From an uncultured Acidimicrobiia bacterium (lineage in GTDB: Bacteria; Actinomycetota; Acidimicrobiia; Acidimicrobiales; CAIXPF01), in assembly GCA_903921205.1 (NCBI GenBank), contig CAIXPF010000012.1, positions 1 to 45,512 on the forward strand: a stretch of 45,512 nt of DNA, given 5' to 3'. Each line of letters begins with the position of its first letter. The stretch's first letter is position 1. Of this stretch, positions 29,499-40,953 are shown piece after piece. The position numbers and the translations under genes are program-made. Below the pieces are notes generated by a model. That model did no database searches. It was given only the letters and a program-made list of their open reading frames with translations, and was not told where the DNA came from.

Positions 29499-30728
29499 TC
29501 ACCTGGTGATGGTGGAGCGGATCAGCTCGACCCGGGTCTCGCTGTTGTTGGCATCCTCACCCTGGTCCTCGAGCAGACGCTGCCGGTCCTTGCGGGCCTC
29601 GCGTTCGGCGACCGCGGTGTCGGCACGGGCGAGGGCAGCATCGACCCCGTGCTCGTGAATGAACTCCGCCCACTCCACGAGCGCCTCGACCATGTCACCC
29701 TCGGGGACCACGGCGACGTTGCGACCGCGCACGAAGAGGTGACCGCGCTTGTTGCCGGCAGCGATGCCGATGTCGGCGTCGCGGGCCTCACCCGGGCCGT
29801 TCACCACGCAGCCCATGACGGCGACCTGCAGCGGGATCTGCCGCTCACCGAAGGCCTCCATCGCCCGGGTCGCCACGTCGATCACGTCGATCTCGGCCCG
29901 GCCGCAGGAGGGACAAGCGATGAGATCGACGCTCTTGCGCTCCCGCAGACCCAGCGCCTCGAGCAACTGGCGACCGGCGCGGGCCTCCTCGACGGGGTCG
30001 GCGGTCAACGAGTACCGGATGGTGTCGCCGATGCCCTCGGCGAGGAGGGTGGCGATCCCGGCGGTGGCCTTGACCAGACCAGCAGGCGGCGGACCCGCCT
30101 CGGTCACCCCGAGGTGGAGCGGGAAGTCCGTCGCCTCGGCCAGTTGCCGGTAGGCCTCGATGGTGAGCGGGACGTTGGATGCCTTCACCGAGATCTTCAC
30201 GAGGTCGAAGTCCACGTCGGCGAAATAGGCGAGTTCCATCATCGCCGACTCCACCATCGCCTCGGGGGTGACCTGGCCGCCGTACTTGCGGTAGAGCGAC
30301 TCGTCGAGGGAACCCCCGTTGACCCCGATCCGGATGGAGATGCCGCGATCGCGACAGGCCGTGGCAATGGCCTTGATGTGTTCGGGCCGCCGGATGTTGC
30401 CGGGGTTGAGACGAAGACCGTGCACCCCGGCCTCGAGGGCCGCGAGCGCCATGCGATGGTTGTTGTGGATGTCCGCAATGATCGGGATCGGAGACCGGGG
30501 CACGATGCGGGCGAGGCCCTCGGCGGCCTCCGCCTCGTTGCAGGTGCACCGGACGATGTCGCAGCCGGCGCCGGCCAGGGCGTAGATCTGGGCGAGGGTG
30601 CCCTCGACGTCGGCCGTCTTGGTCGTCGTCATCGATTGCACGCTGATGGGCGCGTCACCGCCGACGGCAACCGATCCGACCTTGATCTGGCGGGTGTTCC
30701 GGCGGGGAAAGCTGGTGTCGAACTGCAA
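29499..30728 (-). CDS. ispG: 4-hydroxy-3-methylbut-2-enyl diphosphate synthase (flavodoxin) IspG
   Basis: A 409-residue enzyme of the methylerythritol phosphate (MEP) isoprenoid pathway that converts MEcPP to HMBPP. The TIM-barrel part includes ADIHNNHRMA and LRLNPGNI. The 4Fe-4S cluster site shows ACPSCGR and MGCVVNGPGEA. A charged tail of about 35 residues is extra. It starts 9 bases after rseP and forms with dxr and rseP the common dxr-rseP-ispG group. Confidence 0.95.
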   Translation of the reverse strand: MQFDTSFPRRNTRQIKVGSVAVGGDAPISVQSMTTTKTADVEGTLAQIYALAGAGCDIVRCTCNEAEAAEGLARIVPRSPIPIIADIHNNHRMALAALEAGVHGLRLNPGNIRRPEHIKAIATACRDRGISIRIGVNGGSLDESLYRKYGGQVTPEAMVESAMMELAYFADVDFDLVKISVKASNVPLTIEAYRQLAEATDFPLHLGVTEAGPPPAGLVKATAGIATLLAEGIGDTIRYSLTADPVEEARAGRQLLEALGLRERKSVDLIACPSCGRAEIDVIDVATRAMEAFGERQIPLQVAVMGCVVNGPGEARDADIGIAAGNKRGHLFVRGRNVAVVPEGDMVEALVEWAEFIHEHGVDAALARADTAVAEREARKDRQRLLEDQGEDANNSETRVELIRSTITR

Positions 30729-30737
30729 CGGGGCCTC

Positions 30738-32024
30738 TCAGGGCAGGTTTACCGGGTTGACGAAGTCGAGGTAGAACGAGGACAGGCCGATCATCATCAG
30801 CAGCGCCACCACCGCATAGGTGAGGGGCAGCAGGCGACCCACATCGGTGAAGTACCGACGACCGTCGCGGCGCAGCAACTCACGCACCCGCTCGTAGGTG
30901 GCGATGGCGATGTGGCCGCCGTCGAAGGGCAGCAACGGGATCAGGTTGAACATCCCGATGAAGATGTTGAGCATGGCCAGGAAGCCGAGGGCGGGGCCGA
31001 TACCTTCACGGGTCAGGTCGACACCGAGCCGGGCCGCTCCGTAGATGGACAGGAAGCGGTTCTCGCCACCACCTGCGCCGCCCGACCCGGTGGCGTCGGC
31101 GCTCGGGTCCTGGCGACCCTGGGCGACCTGCTGAGCGAAGCTGCCGAGCCCTGCGGGGGTGAACAGCTGCACCATGCCCTTGACCGAAGCCACGGCGACG
31201 TCCAGGAACTCCCGGATCGTCTGGCCCACCGCTGCGATCGGCCCGACCCGCTCGGGAGGGAACGACGGCCCGACGCCGAGCTGACCCTCCTCCGGCCGCA
31301 ACGGGTTGGCTCCGATGGTGACCTCGACCGTTTCGGTGGCCCCGTCCCGTTCGAACGCGATGGGCACCGTGCGACCCTGCAACGGGAGGATCACGTCGCG
31401 CATGTCATTCCAGTCGCCGACGGCCGCCCCGTCGATCGTGATCAATCGGTCACCCGGCTGCAGGCCCGCCACCTCGGCGGCACTGCCCGGGGAAACGGCC
31501 CGTACCTCCCAGTTGTCGAGTGCCGGACGTCCGACACCGACGAGCACCGCGTAGATCAACGCCAGGGCGAGCAAGAAATGCATCGTGGAGCCCGCGGCGG
31601 CCATGACCACCCTCTGGCGGTACGTCTTCTGCCGGTAGGTACGAGGCTCATCGTCGGGGTCGACCTCGTCGAGGTTGTACATCCCGATGACCTTGACGTA
31701 AGCGCCCGCCGGGATCGCCTTGATGCCGTACTCGGTCTCCCCTCGCCGAACGCTCCAGATGCGTGGCCCGAAGCCCAGGAAGAACTGGGTCACCTTCATC
31801 CCGGCGCGCTTGGCGGTCAGGAAGTGCCCGAGTTCGTGCAGGAAGATCATCAGCACGATCGAGCCGACGATGAACAACCACGGCAAGCCCCCCTGCACCC
31901 CGATCACCGCCACCACGGCGACGAGTGCGACGATCCTGATCATGCCGGTTCGGGTCGGTTCCACATCGACAGGCACGGACGAACACGAGTCGTCCGGTTC
32001 GGGCGGGGCTTCGCTGATCGCCAT
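30738..32024 (-). CDS. rseP: Site-2 membrane metalloprotease RseP (M50)
   Basis: A 428-residue intramembrane zinc protease. The active site HELGH (His63, Glu64, His67) lies in the first helices, one PDZ domain follows (SPGSAAEVAGLQPGDRL), and the third ligand region NLIPLLPFDGGH is near residue 365. It probably cleaves an anti-sigma factor or signal peptide remnants within the membrane. The ATG at 32024 has GGAGG 5 bases upstream. It lies between dxr and ispG. Confidence 0.93.
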   Translation of the reverse strand: MAISEAPPEPDDSCSSVPVDVEPTRTGMIRIVALVAVVAVIGVQGGLPWLFIVGSIVLMIFLHELGHFLTAKRAGMKVTQFFLGFGPRIWSVRRGETEYGIKAIPAGAYVKVIGMYNLDEVDPDDEPRTYRQKTYRQRVVMAAAGSTMHFLLALALIYAVLVGVGRPALDNWEVRAVSPGSAAEVAGLQPGDRLITIDGAAVGDWNDMRDVILPLQGRTVPIAFERDGATETVEVTIGANPLRPEEGQLGVGPSFPPERVGPIAAVGQTIREFLDVAVASVKGMVQLFTPAGLGSFAQQVAQGRQDPSADATGSGGAGGGENRFLSIYGAARLGVDLTREGIGPALGFLAMLNIFIGMFNLIPLLPFDGGHIAIATYERVRELLRRDGRRYFTDVGRLLPLTYAVVALLMMIGLSSFYLDFVNPVNLP

Positions 32025-32073
32025 GCGGTCCTCCCTCGATGGTTGTGGGCGTCCCCGACGGCCGTCCGGGCCC

Positions 32074-33225
32074 TCAGGATCGGGAAACCAGCACCTCTGC
32101 CGCCACACGGCGAGCGGCGCTGTCCGCATGGACAACGTCCTCGACCGTCAGTGCCTTCCCACCATCATGGCGGCTCATGACCTCCTGCAGGACCTCGGCG
32201 ATCGCAATCCACGGAATCCGTCCGGCCAGGAAGGCCGCCACCACGGCTTCGTTCGCACCGTTGAGCCACGCCGCTGCCGTTCCCCCGGCGCGGCTGGCGT
32301 CGTAGGCGAGATCCAGACACGGAAAGCGGAGGCGATCGGGGGGTTCGAAGGTGAGCGATCCCAGTGTCGCCCAGTCGATGCGGCCGTAGGCATGATCGAA
32401 CCGCTCGGGGTAGGCCAGGGCGTAGGCGACCGGCAGACGCATATCGGGCATCGACAGCTGGGCCACGGTCGACCCATCGGTGAACTCGACCATGGAGTGC
32501 ACGATCGACTGCGGGTGCACGACCACCTCGATGCGGTCCACCTCGATGTCGAACAGCTCCTTGGCCTCGATGACCTCGAGGCCCTTGTTCATCAATGTCG
32601 AGCTGTCGACAGTGATCTTCGGCCCCATCTGCCAGGTCGGATGGGCCAGCGCATCCTCGACGGTCACCGAGGCGAGGGCTTCCGGGGTCGCTGTGCGGAA
32701 CGGCCCGCCGCTAGCGGTCAGCAGGAGCCTCGCCACCTCGCCGTCGCCACGACCCGAACGCAGACACTGATGCAGCGCCGAGTGCTCGCTGTCGACCGGC
32801 ACCATCTCGGCACCGGGGGTGCCGAGCACGGTACGCACCACCGGACCACCCGCCACCAGCGATTCCTTGTTCGCCAGCGCAAGACGTCGGCCTGCGCTCA
32901 ACGCCGCCATGGTCACGCCGAGGCCGGCGAAACCGACCACGGCGTTGAGTACCACCTCACAGCGCCGCGCAGCCTCGGAGAGTGCCTCGGGGCCGACCCA
33001 CAACTCGGTACCGCTCGGCAGACGAGTGGCCACCCCGGAGGCGGCACGTTCATCGACGAGCACGGCGATCTCGGGCCGGAACTCCTCGGCCTGGGCCACC
33101 AGGGCCTCGACGGACGAGTGTGCCCCGATGCAGCGTACGTCGAAGCGACCCGGTCGGGCACGGACCACGTCAAGCGTCTGGGTCCCGACGGAGCCGGTCG
33201 AGCCGAGCACCGCGAGCGTGGTCAC
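32074..33225 (-). CDS. dxr: 1-deoxy-D-xylulose 5-phosphate reductoisomerase
   Basis: A 383-residue NADPH-dependent enzyme making MEP from DXP in the MEP pathway. It has the NADPH loop GSTGSVG (8-14), LANKESLVAGG, the metal/substrate residues in VDSEHSA, and TASGGPFR. It starts at GTG 33225, 22 bases after cdsA. Together with ispG it shows that this organism makes isoprenoids by the MEP route. Confidence 0.95.
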   Translation of the reverse strand: MTTLAVLGSTGSVGTQTLDVVRARPGRFDVRCIGAHSSVEALVAQAEEFRPEIAVLVDERAASGVATRLPSGTELWVGPEALSEAARRCEVVLNAVVGFAGLGVTMAALSAGRRLALANKESLVAGGPVVRTVLGTPGAEMVPVDSEHSALHQCLRSGRGDGEVARLLLTASGGPFRTATPEALASVTVEDALAHPTWQMGPKITVDSSTLMNKGLEVIEAKELFDIEVDRIEVVVHPQSIVHSMVEFTDGSTVAQLSMPDMRLPVAYALAYPERFDHAYGRIDWATLGSLTFEPPDRLRFPCLDLAYDASRAGGTAAAWLNGANEAVVAAFLAGRIPWIAIAEVLQEVMSRHDGGKALTVEDVVHADSAARRVAAEVLVSRS

Positions 33226-33247
33226 GGTCGTCGGGCCTGGCGAGCGG

Positions 33248-34846
33248 TCACTGCGGGATCACGCCGAGCAGAAGTGCCAGGAAGTACACACCGGGCAACA
33301 CGAACAGCAGCGTGTCGAACCGATCGAGCACTCCCCCGTGACCCGGCAGGATCGTTCCCATGTCCTTGATGCCCAGATCGCGCTTGATAAGCGACTCGGC
33401 CAGATCGCCGAGCGGGGCCATGAACGCCACGACCAGACCCAACTCGAGCGCCGGCCCGAAGCCGTGCCACGGGTTGGCGCCGAGGATCTGGTTGAACACC
33501 AGCGACGCCACGACGGCACCGATCACCCCGCCGACGAGACCTTCGACCGTCTTGTTCGGGCTCACGTGGGGCATGAGCGGACTGCGACCGGCATTGCGGC
33601 CCACCGTGTAGGCGAAGACGTCGTGGGCCACCACCGGCACGATCGCACCGAGCAGGATACGCGTGGAGTCGACGCCGGGGGCCCGCAGGATGAGCGCAGC
33701 GATCGACCCGAGACCGCCGACGTACGCCGTGCCGAGCAGCGTCACCCCCAGGTCTGCCGTGACCTGCTCCTGGTCCACCCCGAACAGGAACCACAACAGC
33801 CCGGCCACGACGACCAGGCCACCGACGATCGGATAGGCCGCATCGCCCCGCCAGTACACGGCTGCAGGGAGACCGACGCAGGCGGTGAGCCCCAAGAGGG
33901 TTGCCGGGCGATAACCACCCCGCCGGGCGGCGTCGAAGAACTCGGCGCCACCGACCCCCAGCAGGACCAGCACGAACACCATCGTCGCGCCCGGCCCGAT
34001 ACGGAACAGGACCAGCGCCAAGGCGGCCAAGCCGACCCCGAGGCCGATCGCAGCCGGGATGTTACGTCCACCCCGGGCAGTCGGCGCCCCGGGCCTCGAG
34101 GCAGCGCCTGGCTCCGGCACGATGCGGTGTTCGCCGGTCGGCGCCCGGTCGCGATCGGCGCCGCGACGACCCGTGCGCTGCCGGGAGGGACGCGGGGTCG
34201 GTTCGCTTTCATCGAGATCGTCGAAGGCGAAGAACTCGTCGATCGCCGGCCGTTCACGCTCGGCGAGAGCGCCGATCGGCGGCTCGTCATGGGCCAGGTC
34301 TGCCAACGTCGAACCGCTGTCCTCGTCCCGCCCGCTGGCACCGTCATCGCGCCAGCGCGGCGCCGATGCATACGTAGACCAGGAGTCGTCCTTGCGAGCG
34401 TCGTCGATGAGCACGCTCGGCACCTGGCCGGTGGGCGGCGCGGTCCAGTGGGGCAGCTCCAACTCCTGGGACGCATCGACGAACGATGCGGCGTCGGGCA
34501 CCGAGGCGATCACGCTCGAGCGGCTGACCGGTGCCGGTTCGCTCCGGGCCAGCGACGTGACGTCCTCGTCCGGAACGACGGCGTCCTCGGGGTCGGAGGA
34601 GTCGTCGGCGTCGGTCGGCACCTGCGGCGACAGCATCCAGTCATCCACCTGGGCAGTGGCATCCGGCACCGACTCGAACACCGGCTTGGGCACGGACCGT
34701 ACGGTGGCGCCGGGCGCCCAGGACTCGTCCGTGTCGGGCAGACCCACCAGCGTGCCGGCCTCCTCGGCACCCACGATCCGCAAGGATTCGGATCGGGGTG
34801 GGCCGGAGGGGCCCCTCGGGTTGTCGGAATCGTGTTTGTCGCTCAT
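33248..34846 (-). CDS. cdsA: Phosphatidate cytidylyltransferase CdsA with long acidic N-terminal extension
   Basis: A 532-residue protein. The C-terminal 270 residues are a typical membrane CDP-diacylglycerol synthase (phosphatidic acid + CTP), with about eight helices and the signature SLIKRDLGIKDMGTILPGHG followed by GVLDRFD. The first 250 residues are unlike the family: hydrophilic, rich in Asp, Ser, Pro, Glu and Ala, with no predicted fold that I recognise, ending in a basic patch just before the first helix. The ATG at 34846 is preceded by GGAGG; a much shorter protein from an internal start is possible. It lies between frr and dxr as in many genomes. Confidence 0.92.
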   Translation of the reverse strand: MSDKHDSDNPRGPSGPPRSESLRIVGAEEAGTLVGLPDTDESWAPGATVRSVPKPVFESVPDATAQVDDWMLSPQVPTDADDSSDPEDAVVPDEDVTSLARSEPAPVSRSSVIASVPDAASFVDASQELELPHWTAPPTGQVPSVLIDDARKDDSWSTYASAPRWRDDGASGRDEDSGSTLADLAHDEPPIGALAERERPAIDEFFAFDDLDESEPTPRPSRQRTGRRGADRDRAPTGEHRIVPEPGAASRPGAPTARGGRNIPAAIGLGVGLAALALVLFRIGPGATMVFVLVLLGVGGAEFFDAARRGGYRPATLLGLTACVGLPAAVYWRGDAAYPIVGGLVVVAGLLWFLFGVDQEQVTADLGVTLLGTAYVGGLGSIAALILRAPGVDSTRILLGAIVPVVAHDVFAYTVGRNAGRSPLMPHVSPNKTVEGLVGGVIGAVVASLVFNQILGANPWHGFGPALELGLVVAFMAPLGDLAESLIKRDLGIKDMGTILPGHGGVLDRFDTLLFVLPGVYFLALLLGVIPQ

Positions 34847-34960
34847 GCGGACCCTCCTGTCAGGACATGCCCAACCGGGGATACGACCTACAACCTGCAG
34901 GTCGATCGTGGCAACGGACCACTCCCGGCACCCGGGTTCGGCCCACCTTCACTGCGCTGC

Positions 34961-37070
<2,110 letters not shown>

Positions 37071-37105
37071 GCTCGTTCCTCGCTCGAGATCGTGTCGGAT
37101 GTGAT

Positions 37106-37133
37106 GGGCGCGGCAGCACCCGCTACCGCGCCC
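37106..37133 (-). terminator. Hairpin in the rpsB-tsf gap
   Basis: GGGCGCGG and CCGCGCCC pair in a perfect 8-bp stem with a 12-base loop, between rpsB and tsf. No T-run follows. It may be a partial terminator that keeps S2 and EF-Ts levels different. Confidence 0.4.
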
Positions 37134-37154
37134 GGATACGTGTTGTCGGCTGAC

Positions 37155-38021
37155 TCAGCCCTCGGTCGCCGGGGCCTCGGCCGTAGCGACCTTCTGGGCG
37201 GCGATACGCGCTTCGCGCTCAGCGGCGGCGGCGGCGGCCTGGCGACGGGCATCAGCCTGTGCGGCCTCGCGCGCAGCTTCCTCTTCGAAGCTCATGCGGC
37301 GCGGCGCGGGACCGGCACCGTTGCCTGCCTTGCGGGAGCGGATGAAGTGCCCTTCCTCGACCGCGTCGGCGATGACCCGGCACATGAGGCTGCCCGCACG
37401 GATGGCGTCGTCGTTGCCGGGGATCACGTACTGGATGATGTCGGGATCGCAGTTGGTGTCGACGACCGCCACGACCGGGATGCCGAGCTTGTTGGCCTCG
37501 GTGACACCGATCGCTTCCTTCTTGGTGTCGATCACGAACACCATGTCCGGCAGCTTCTCGAGGTTGCGGATGCCCGACAGGTTGCGCTCGAGCTTCTCGA
37601 GTTCGCGGGAGATGAGCAGCGCTTCCTTCTTGTGCATCATCTCGAACTCGCCGGAGTCCCGCATGCGCTGGTACTCCTTCATCTTGCCGACCCGCTTCAG
37701 CATGGTCTGGTAGTTCGTGAGCATGCCGCCGAGCCAGCGCTCGTTGATGTAGGGCATGCCGCACTTCTCGGCGTACGACCGCACGGCGTCCTGGGCCTGC
37801 TTCTTGGTGCCGATGAACAGGATCGTGCCGCCGTCGGCGACGAGGTCACGCACTGCGGTGTAGGCGACCTCGACGCGACCGAGCGTCTGCTCGAGGTCGA
37901 TGATGTAGATGCCGTTGCGCTCGCCCCAGATGAACCGCTTCATCTTGGGGTTCCAGCGCCGGGTCTGGTGGCCGAAATGGACGCCGGCGTCGAGGAGCTG
38001 CTTCATCGTGACTACGGACAT
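37155..38021 (-). CDS. rpsB: 30S ribosomal protein S2
   Basis: A 288-residue ribosomal protein with [20 protein letters not shown], the family's opening, and [17 protein letters not shown]-like C-terminal sequence. The last 60 residues are an Ala/Arg/Glu-rich tail typical of actinobacterial S2. AGGAG precedes the ATG. It begins the rpsB-tsf-pyrH-frr set. The 153-base upstream gap has a 10-bp direct repeat (CGACCGAAGT at 38069 and 38085) and no clear promoter. Confidence 0.95.
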   Translation of the reverse strand: MSVVTMKQLLDAGVHFGHQTRRWNPKMKRFIWGERNGIYIIDLEQTLGRVEVAYTAVRDLVADGGTILFIGTKKQAQDAVRSYAEKCGMPYINERWLGGMLTNYQTMLKRVGKMKEYQRMRDSGEFEMMHKKEALLISRELEKLERNLSGIRNLEKLPDMVFVIDTKKEAIGVTEANKLGIPVVAVVDTNCDPDIIQYVIPGNDDAIRAGSLMCRVIADAVEEGHFIRSRKAGNGAGPAPRRMSFEEEAAREAAQADARRQAAAAAAEREARIAAQKVATAEAPATEG

Positions 38022-38174
38022 GGTTGGGTCTCCTTCGGTTGCGCTCAGCCGTCGCCGGCGCCTTGAGGCGACCGAAGTGGGCGACGACCGAAGTTGTGGG
38101 GCACTGTCTTGCGGGTCTCAGAACAAAACCCGTGAGAGTTTAGCGGACTCCCCGCTCCACGAGGGGACCGGCGG

Positions 38175-38663
38175 TCAAACCGCGCAACCGGCGCCTGGTG
38201 GGGTGACACCTGCACCGACGAGGCGCGGGCGGAGCGCCACCCCGAGGTAGGGCGCCGGGTCGAGATAGAGGCCGTTACGCCGGAACCCCAGCTGGAACCG
38301 ATCGGTTGTGGCCCCGAGCACCTGTCCGGCGACCACCGTCGCACCGCGGCGGACCGCGACCGTTCTCAGGTAGGAGTACGAGGACACCAGACCATCGACG
38401 TGCGCCACGCTGACTGCCAGTTCGCCAGCCACCGGCCCGGCGAAGAGCACCGTGCCCGGCCCGACCGCCCGCACGGGTTGATCGACGGCCGTTCGGTACT
38501 CCAGCCCGCGGTTTCCCGGGCCGTAGGGCCCGTACGGCATCGAGAAGCCAGCTACGACAGGGGCTTCGACCGGTGGGCGGTAGGGAGCACGGGCGCACAC
38601 GACCGGTGAGACCAACAGGGCGGCTACCAGCAACGACGAACGAACAACCTCGATGACGAGCAC
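38175..38663 (-). CDS. Secreted M23/LytM-like protein lacking the zinc ligands
   Basis: A 162-residue protein starting at GTG 38663, 5 bases after AAGGAG. Residues 4-22 are a Sec signal peptide (VVRSSLLVAALLVSPVVCA). The rest follows the LytM beta-sheet fold: FSMPYGPYGPGNRGLEY, then VRAVGPGTVLFAGPVAG, then HVDGLVSSYSYL and VVAGQVLGATT. The family's zinc ligands are missing: HxxxD is replaced by NRGLE and HxH by FQLGF. It is therefore probably not a peptidase but a regulator or binder of cell-wall enzymes, like the degenerate LytM domain of EnvC. It lies between the sigma gene and rpsB, the usual place for an M23 gene in actinobacteria. Confidence 0.85.
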   Translation of the reverse strand: MLVIEVVRSSLLVAALLVSPVVCARAPYRPPVEAPVVAGFSMPYGPYGPGNRGLEYRTAVDQPVRAVGPGTVLFAGPVAGELAVSVAHVDGLVSSYSYLRTVAVRRGATVVAGQVLGATTDRFQLGFRRNGLYLDPAPYLGVALRPRLVGAGVTPPGAGCAV

Positions 38664-38736
38664 CACATCTCCTTCGTCATGCGAACGCAGACGCGCCCGC
38701 TCGATCGAAGGGCCCGGGGCCCCGAGTCGACGGTCT

Positions 38737-39549
38737 TCAGCGAGTAGCGGAACCCGAACGCTGCGGGTACGGGGGCTCGCTGGACGCACGCTGCAGAAAG
38801 ATCCGCAGTTGCATGACCGCCTTGGTGTGGATCTGGCACACCCGGCTCTCGGTCACGCCGATCACCTTGCCGATCTCGGCGAGCGTGAAGTGCTCGAAGT
38901 AGTAGAGGACCAGAACGAGCTTTTCGCGCTCACCCATGCCGTTGATGCCCGAAGCGAGGAGTTGCTTCATCTCCTTGCTCTCGAACAGGCTCACCGGGCC
39001 ATCGGAGGAATCGGGAATCGTATCGATCAGCGCAACGGACTCGTTGCGATCACCGGCACCGGTCAGCATCTCGTCGAGGGCGATCAGGCCGACCCCCGAG
39101 ATCTGCGACAACATCGTCTGCAGCTGCGGGATCTCGATGCCGAGCTCCTCTGCCAGCTCGGACTCGGTCGGTGTCCGACCGTGCTCGCTCTCCAGCTTGG
39201 TGAGCGCCTTCTCAATCGAACGTGCCTTGGCCCGGACCGACCGGGGCACCCAGTCGTAGCTACGCAGCTCGTCGAGGATCGCTCCCTTGATCCGCTGCAT
39301 GGCGTACGTCTCGAACTTGTTGCCGCGCTCGGGGTCGAAACGATCGATGGCATCGATCAGACCGAAGATCCCGTAGCTCACGAGGTCCGCCTGCTCGACG
39401 TTCTGCGGCAGGCCGGCTGCAAGTCGGCTGGCCACGAACTTCACCAACGGCGAGTAGTGGACGATGAGACGGTCACGGGTCTCCTGGTCTCGCTCCGCGG
39501 CGTATTTCCACCACAACTCCTCGACCCTGTCGTCAAGCTCGAGCGCCAC
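38737..39549 (-). CDS. whiG: FliA/WhiG-family RNA polymerase sigma factor
   Basis: A 270-residue sigma-28-type factor. Region 2 contains ADLVSYGIFGLIDAIDRFD and NKFETYAMQRIKGAI. Region 3 contains RTPTESELAEELGI. Region 4 contains FEHFTLAEIGKVIGVTESRV. GTG 39549 is preceded by GGAGG at 7 bases. The position between dprA and rpsB matches streptomycete whiG. No flagellar or chemotaxis gene is in the window. Whether it controls motility, differentiation or something else cannot be read here, so the symbol is by family and position. Confidence 0.9.
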   Translation of the reverse strand: MALELDDRVEELWWKYAAERDQETRDRLIVHYSPLVKFVASRLAAGLPQNVEQADLVSYGIFGLIDAIDRFDPERGNKFETYAMQRIKGAILDELRSYDWVPRSVRAKARSIEKALTKLESEHGRTPTESELAEELGIEIPQLQTMLSQISGVGLIALDEMLTGAGDRNESVALIDTIPDSSDGPVSLFESKEMKQLLASGINGMGEREKLVLVLYYFEHFTLAEIGKVIGVTESRVCQIHTKAVMQLRIFLQRASSEPPYPQRSGSATR

Positions 39550-39699
39550 GTTCGTTCCTCCGCCGATGAGGATCACCTGGCCGACCTGGCGGCATCACCA
39601 CGCCGCTTCGGAGGCACCGTCATCAGTCGATGTCGTTCCAACCAACCCTTACTCACCACAGGTTACCGACTGACCGCACAAAGTGGGCGAATCTCGCCC

Positions 39700-40953
39700 T
39701 CAGGGCCGCCCTGAATCCCCTCGTTGAGTGAGCCAGAGACCGTCCTGCGTGACCAGATTGCGCCGCCGCAGACGGTCGAGCACCGTGCATACAACCTCGA
39801 TCGACCAGCCGGTACGGGGCACCAGGACATCAAGGGTCGTGGGTTCCCATCCGAGCGCATCGAGCACGACCTGCTCCTGCGCATCAACGGCGCGGTGCCG
39901 GTCGCCGTCCCGGTCGAGCCGGGACTGCCCTGACCTGTTTGTTCCCTCGCGTGGTGGAAGTGGTCGACGACTCCCGAGCGCCGTCAGCACGTCGTCGACA
40001 GCGACGGCGATGCCTGCCCCTTCGGCGATGAGCCGATGCGTACCGACCGACGCCGGCGACCGCACCGAGCCCGGCACTGCCAGCACCACCCGGTCACGGG
40101 CGGCCGCCTCCTCAGCGGTGGACAGGGACCCACCCCGCTCGTGGGACTCGACCACGACGACGACGTCGGCCAGGGCGGCGATGATGCGGTTGCGGGCCGG
40201 AAAGCGCCAAGGTTCGGGTTCGGTTCCCAGGGGCGCCTCGCTGAGCAGCAACCCGGAATCGGCCACACGTCGCCACAACATGCGACTTGAAGCCGGATAG
40301 ACCACATCGAGGCCCGTGCCGACCACCGCGATCGGAGCGACGGCGAACGCCTCGATGCCGACGTCGAGTGCGCCCTGATGCGCCGCCGCATCGACACCGG
40401 CTGCGAGGCCGGACACCACCACCACCCCTGACGAGGCCAGAGCCGCGCCCCACTTCCTCGCGAGGTCCAGCCCGTACGGCGTCGCCCGGCGAGTGCCCAC
40501 CAGGGCGACCGCAGGCCGACCGAGAAGGCTCAGGTTCCCCCGGCCGAACAGCACCTGGGGCGGTTCGGGATCCTCGAGCAGACGGTCTGGATACCGGGCC
40601 TGACCCTTGACCAGTACCTCCACGCCTGCGTCTCGGTGTTCCTGCCACCGGGCCATGGGGTCGACCCCGGCGGCGGCCTGCCTCCACTTCGCCACGAGGT
40701 TGCTGGAGATGCCCGACCGGGCTGCCGCGCCGAGCACGGGAGCGCCGTCCCCCGCCCGGACCACCCGCCACGCCTGCTCCCCCGTGCCGCACCAGGTCAG
40801 CAGGCGATCGAGGCGGGCCGGCCCCATACCCGGCAGCGCCAGCAGCGCCACCACATGGGCGGCGTGCAGATCGGGCTCCGGAACCGCGCTGACGGGCCGC
40901 CCTGGCTGCGGCGCCCGGCGCGATGGCTCGCCGCCGAGGTGCACCCCGCTCAT
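39700..40953 (-). CDS. dprA: DNA-processing protein DprA
   Basis: A 417-residue protein that loads RecA on incoming single-stranded DNA during transformation. It has an N-terminal helix-hairpin-helix-like part (LLALPGMGPARLDRLL), the Rossmann core with VGTRRATPYG, SGLAAGVDAAAH and ESHERGGSLSTAEEA, and a C-terminal winged-helix part. Its ATG overlaps the comM stop (ATGA). The 150-base gap to the sigma gene contains two short hairpins around the dprA stop and no clear promoter. Confidence 0.93.
   Translation of the reverse strand: MSGVHLGGEPSRRAPQPGRPVSAVPEPDLHAAHVVALLALPGMGPARLDRLLTWCGTGEQAWRVVRAGDGAPVLGAAARSGISSNLVAKWRQAAAGVDPMARWQEHRDAGVEVLVKGQARYPDRLLEDPEPPQVLFGRGNLSLLGRPAVALVGTRRATPYGLDLARKWGAALASSGVVVVSGLAAGVDAAAHQGALDVGIEAFAVAPIAVVGTGLDVVYPASSRMLWRRVADSGLLLSEAPLGTEPEPWRFPARNRIIAALADVVVVVESHERGGSLSTAEEAAARDRVVLAVPGSVRSPASVGTHRLIAEGAGIAVAVDDVLTALGSRRPLPPREGTNRSGQSRLDRDGDRHRAVDAQEQVVLDALGWEPTTLDVLVPRTGWSIEVVCTVLDRLRRRNLVTQDGLWLTQRGDSGRP

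Noticed and set aside
38022-38174. Promoter or ribosomal leader before rpsB
   Set aside because: TAAACT could be a -10 box but no -35 is at a usable distance, and the 5-bp stems compete with each other. Only a 10-bp direct repeat is clear.
39685-39714. Two small inverted repeats at the dprA stop as a terminator
   Set aside because: Stems are only 6-7 bp, overlap the stop codon and have no T-run.
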